Source of the DNA: Bacillota bacterium
GTDB lineage: Bacteria > Bacillota > Sulfobacillia > Thermaerobacterales > RSA17
Length of the DNA: 64,000 nt
Assembly: GCA_017577485.1 (NCBI GenBank)
Contig: PKRI01000001.1
Span: 1-64,000, forward strand
Direction: 5' to 3'
Shown here in pieces: positions 63,024-64,000 of the stretch; position 1 is the stretch's first letter; the number at the start of each line of letters is the position of its first letter. The position numbers and the translations under genes were made by a program. The notes beneath the pieces are model-generated. The model was not told the origin of the DNA and did no database searches. It worked only from the letters and a program-made list of their open reading frames with translations.

Positions 63024-64000
63024 CTACTGCTGATTCTGTACGTAATCGCGCCCGACGACGATGGTGATGTCTGCCGGGGCCGAGTCGTCAGGTTCCGCGT
63101 AAACCCGGGCCGTGGCCGTTTGATTCACGATGGCCCGCGCCAGCACCTTGCCCATGGTCTCGTCGCCGTGATGGATCAGCACGATGGTCTCGTCCACGGG
63201 CACCTCGTCCACCACGACCTCCACGTTGTAGCCGTGCTGGCGGAGGCTCTCGGCCACCCGGCTGCCGGCCCCGCCGGGCCCCGACGCGTCGCGCACCAGC
63301 ACCTGCACCACCGTGTCGGGCGGCGGCGTCAGTCGCCAGATCAGGGCGTCCACCAGCTGGCGGGTGCCTTCCTCGTCGTGGAGCCAGTAGTACACGCCGT
63401 TCATCCAGCCGTCGCGGCCCGGAATGGTGTTCATGACGATCTCGTCGGGGCTGAAGCCGGCGGCCATGCGGCCCGCCACCGCCACCAGGTGCACCAGTTC
63501 GGACTCGCTGAGGTTGGTGTCCACCTGGCGGACGATCTCGTCCACGATCTGACCCAGGCGCGGGATGATGCCCAAATCCAGGCCCCGCTGCACCAGCGCC
63601 CGGAGGATCTCCTGCTGCCGCGCGATGCGGGCCAGGTCGCTGTCCTGCCGGTAGCGGGCGTACTGCATGGCCTCGTTGCCGTTCAGGACCCGGCACCCGG
63701 GCTGCAGGTGAATGTAAAGGTTCTGGTAGGGATCTTCGTAATGCATGGGTTTGGGCACGCAGATGTAGACGCCGCCCATCAGGTCGACGATGTTGACGAA
63801 GGCTTCCAGGTTCACCCGCACGTAGCGGTGCACCGGCACGTTCAGCAGGTGGCTGACGGCGGCCATGGACACCGCCGGGCCGCCGAAGGCGTGCGCGTGG
63901 GTGATCTTCGTCGGGTTCTCGCGGATGTAGCGGTGAAGCTGCTCATCCAGCCGGTCCAGCGGGATCTCCACGTAGGTATCCCGGGGGATGGACAGGATGC
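63024..64000 (-). CDS. LytR-CpsA-Psr family protein (5' end missing)
   Basis: Cell-wall glycopolymer ligase family (LCP), attaching teichoic acids or other polymers to peptidoglycan outside the membrane. Only the C-terminal part, about 325 residues, is in the window; the frame continues through the right edge, so the N-terminal anchor is not visible. SIPRDTYVEIPLDRLDEQL is an LCP motif at the cut end, followed by HAHAFGGPAVSMAAVSHLLN, NGNEAMQYARYRQDSDLARI, and ARQQEILRAL. A LytR C-terminal domain has VQVLVRDASGPGGAGSRVAE and TIVLIHHGDE. It lies upstream of rsfS on the same strand. Confidence 0.94.
   Translation of the reverse strand, partial: ILSIPRDTYVEIPLDRLDEQLHRYIRENPTKITHAHAFGGPAVSMAAVSHLLNVPVHRYVRVNLEAFVNIVDLMGGVYICVPKPMHYEDPYQNLYIHLQPGCRVLNGNEAMQYARYRQDSDLARIARQQEILRALVQRGLDLGIIPRLGQIVDEIVRQVDTNLSESELVHLVAVAGRMAAGFSPDEIVMNTIPGRDGWMNGVYYWLHDEEGTRQLVDALIWRLTPPPDTVVQVLVRDASGPGGAGSRVAESLRQHGYNVEVVVDEVPVDETIVLIHHGDETMGKVLARAIVNQTATARVYAEPDDSAPADITIVVGRDYVQNQQ

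Overview
The window is a block of chromosome from a very GC-rich, spore-forming Firmicute. Thermaerobacter or another deep-branching high-GC lineage such as Symbiobacterium or Sulfobacillus would fit, but the genus is inference. Firmicute hallmarks seen directly are two T-box leaders (glyQS, leuS), a SAM-I riboswitch, a CIRCE element, the sporulation genes yqfC, yqfD and spoIIP, and gene order close to the Bacillus yqfC-to-sigA and comEA-to-prmA blocks. Starts are often GTG or TTG, and 4-bp stop/start overlaps are common, so start sites were chosen mainly from Shine-Dalgarno spacing.

Layout. 1-419 is an AT-richer, repeat-bearing block that may be the end of a mobile element. 420-10727 (minus) is a translation/replication/central-carbon unit: T-box, glyQ, glyS, ppsR, ppdK, dnaG, sigA. 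11114-14218 holds a secreted copper-amine-oxidase-N protein (+), a DUF4342 protein (-), recO (-) and a small membrane protein (+). 14280-22511 (minus) is the housekeeping/sporulation operon yqfC-yqfD-phoH-pgpH-ybeY-dgkA-yerB-like lipoprotein-era, with a sigma-E-like promoter before yqfC. 22581-27461 (plus) is a glycerol regulon: glpP, a leader terminator, glpF, glpK, glpD. 27483-34739 (minus) carries a hypothetical protein, floA, nfeD, a cation/proton antiporter, yqeY, a HIT protein, ddl and mpg. mgtE (34851-36194) is on the plus strand. 36210-41027 (minus) is a SAM-I-controlled methionine unit, metY-metX-hom, followed by an SH3-type lipoprotein. 41434-42789 is an MFS exporter (+). 42753-49754 (minus) is the CIRCE-controlled heat-shock operon hrcA-grpE-dnaK-dnaJ-prmA-rsmE. 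49821-50158 is a methyltransferase gene remnant. 50106-54904 (minus) is a phage-holin-like membrane protein, spoIIP, lepA and hemW; rpsT (+) follows. 55280-59447 (minus) is comEA-comEC-holA. 59706-62636 is leuS with its T-box leader, and rsfS and a partial LytR-CpsA-Psr gene run off the right edge.

The most striking observation is in the leuS leader. A complete tRNA-Ala(GGC) gene lies inside the T-box riboswitch, between the Stem I specifier domain (CTC, Leu) and the antiterminator, and it sits in the loop of an 8-bp stem. The nascent leader would therefore contain a tRNA that must be cut out of the regulatory RNA, possibly leaving a two-piece T-box held together by that stem.
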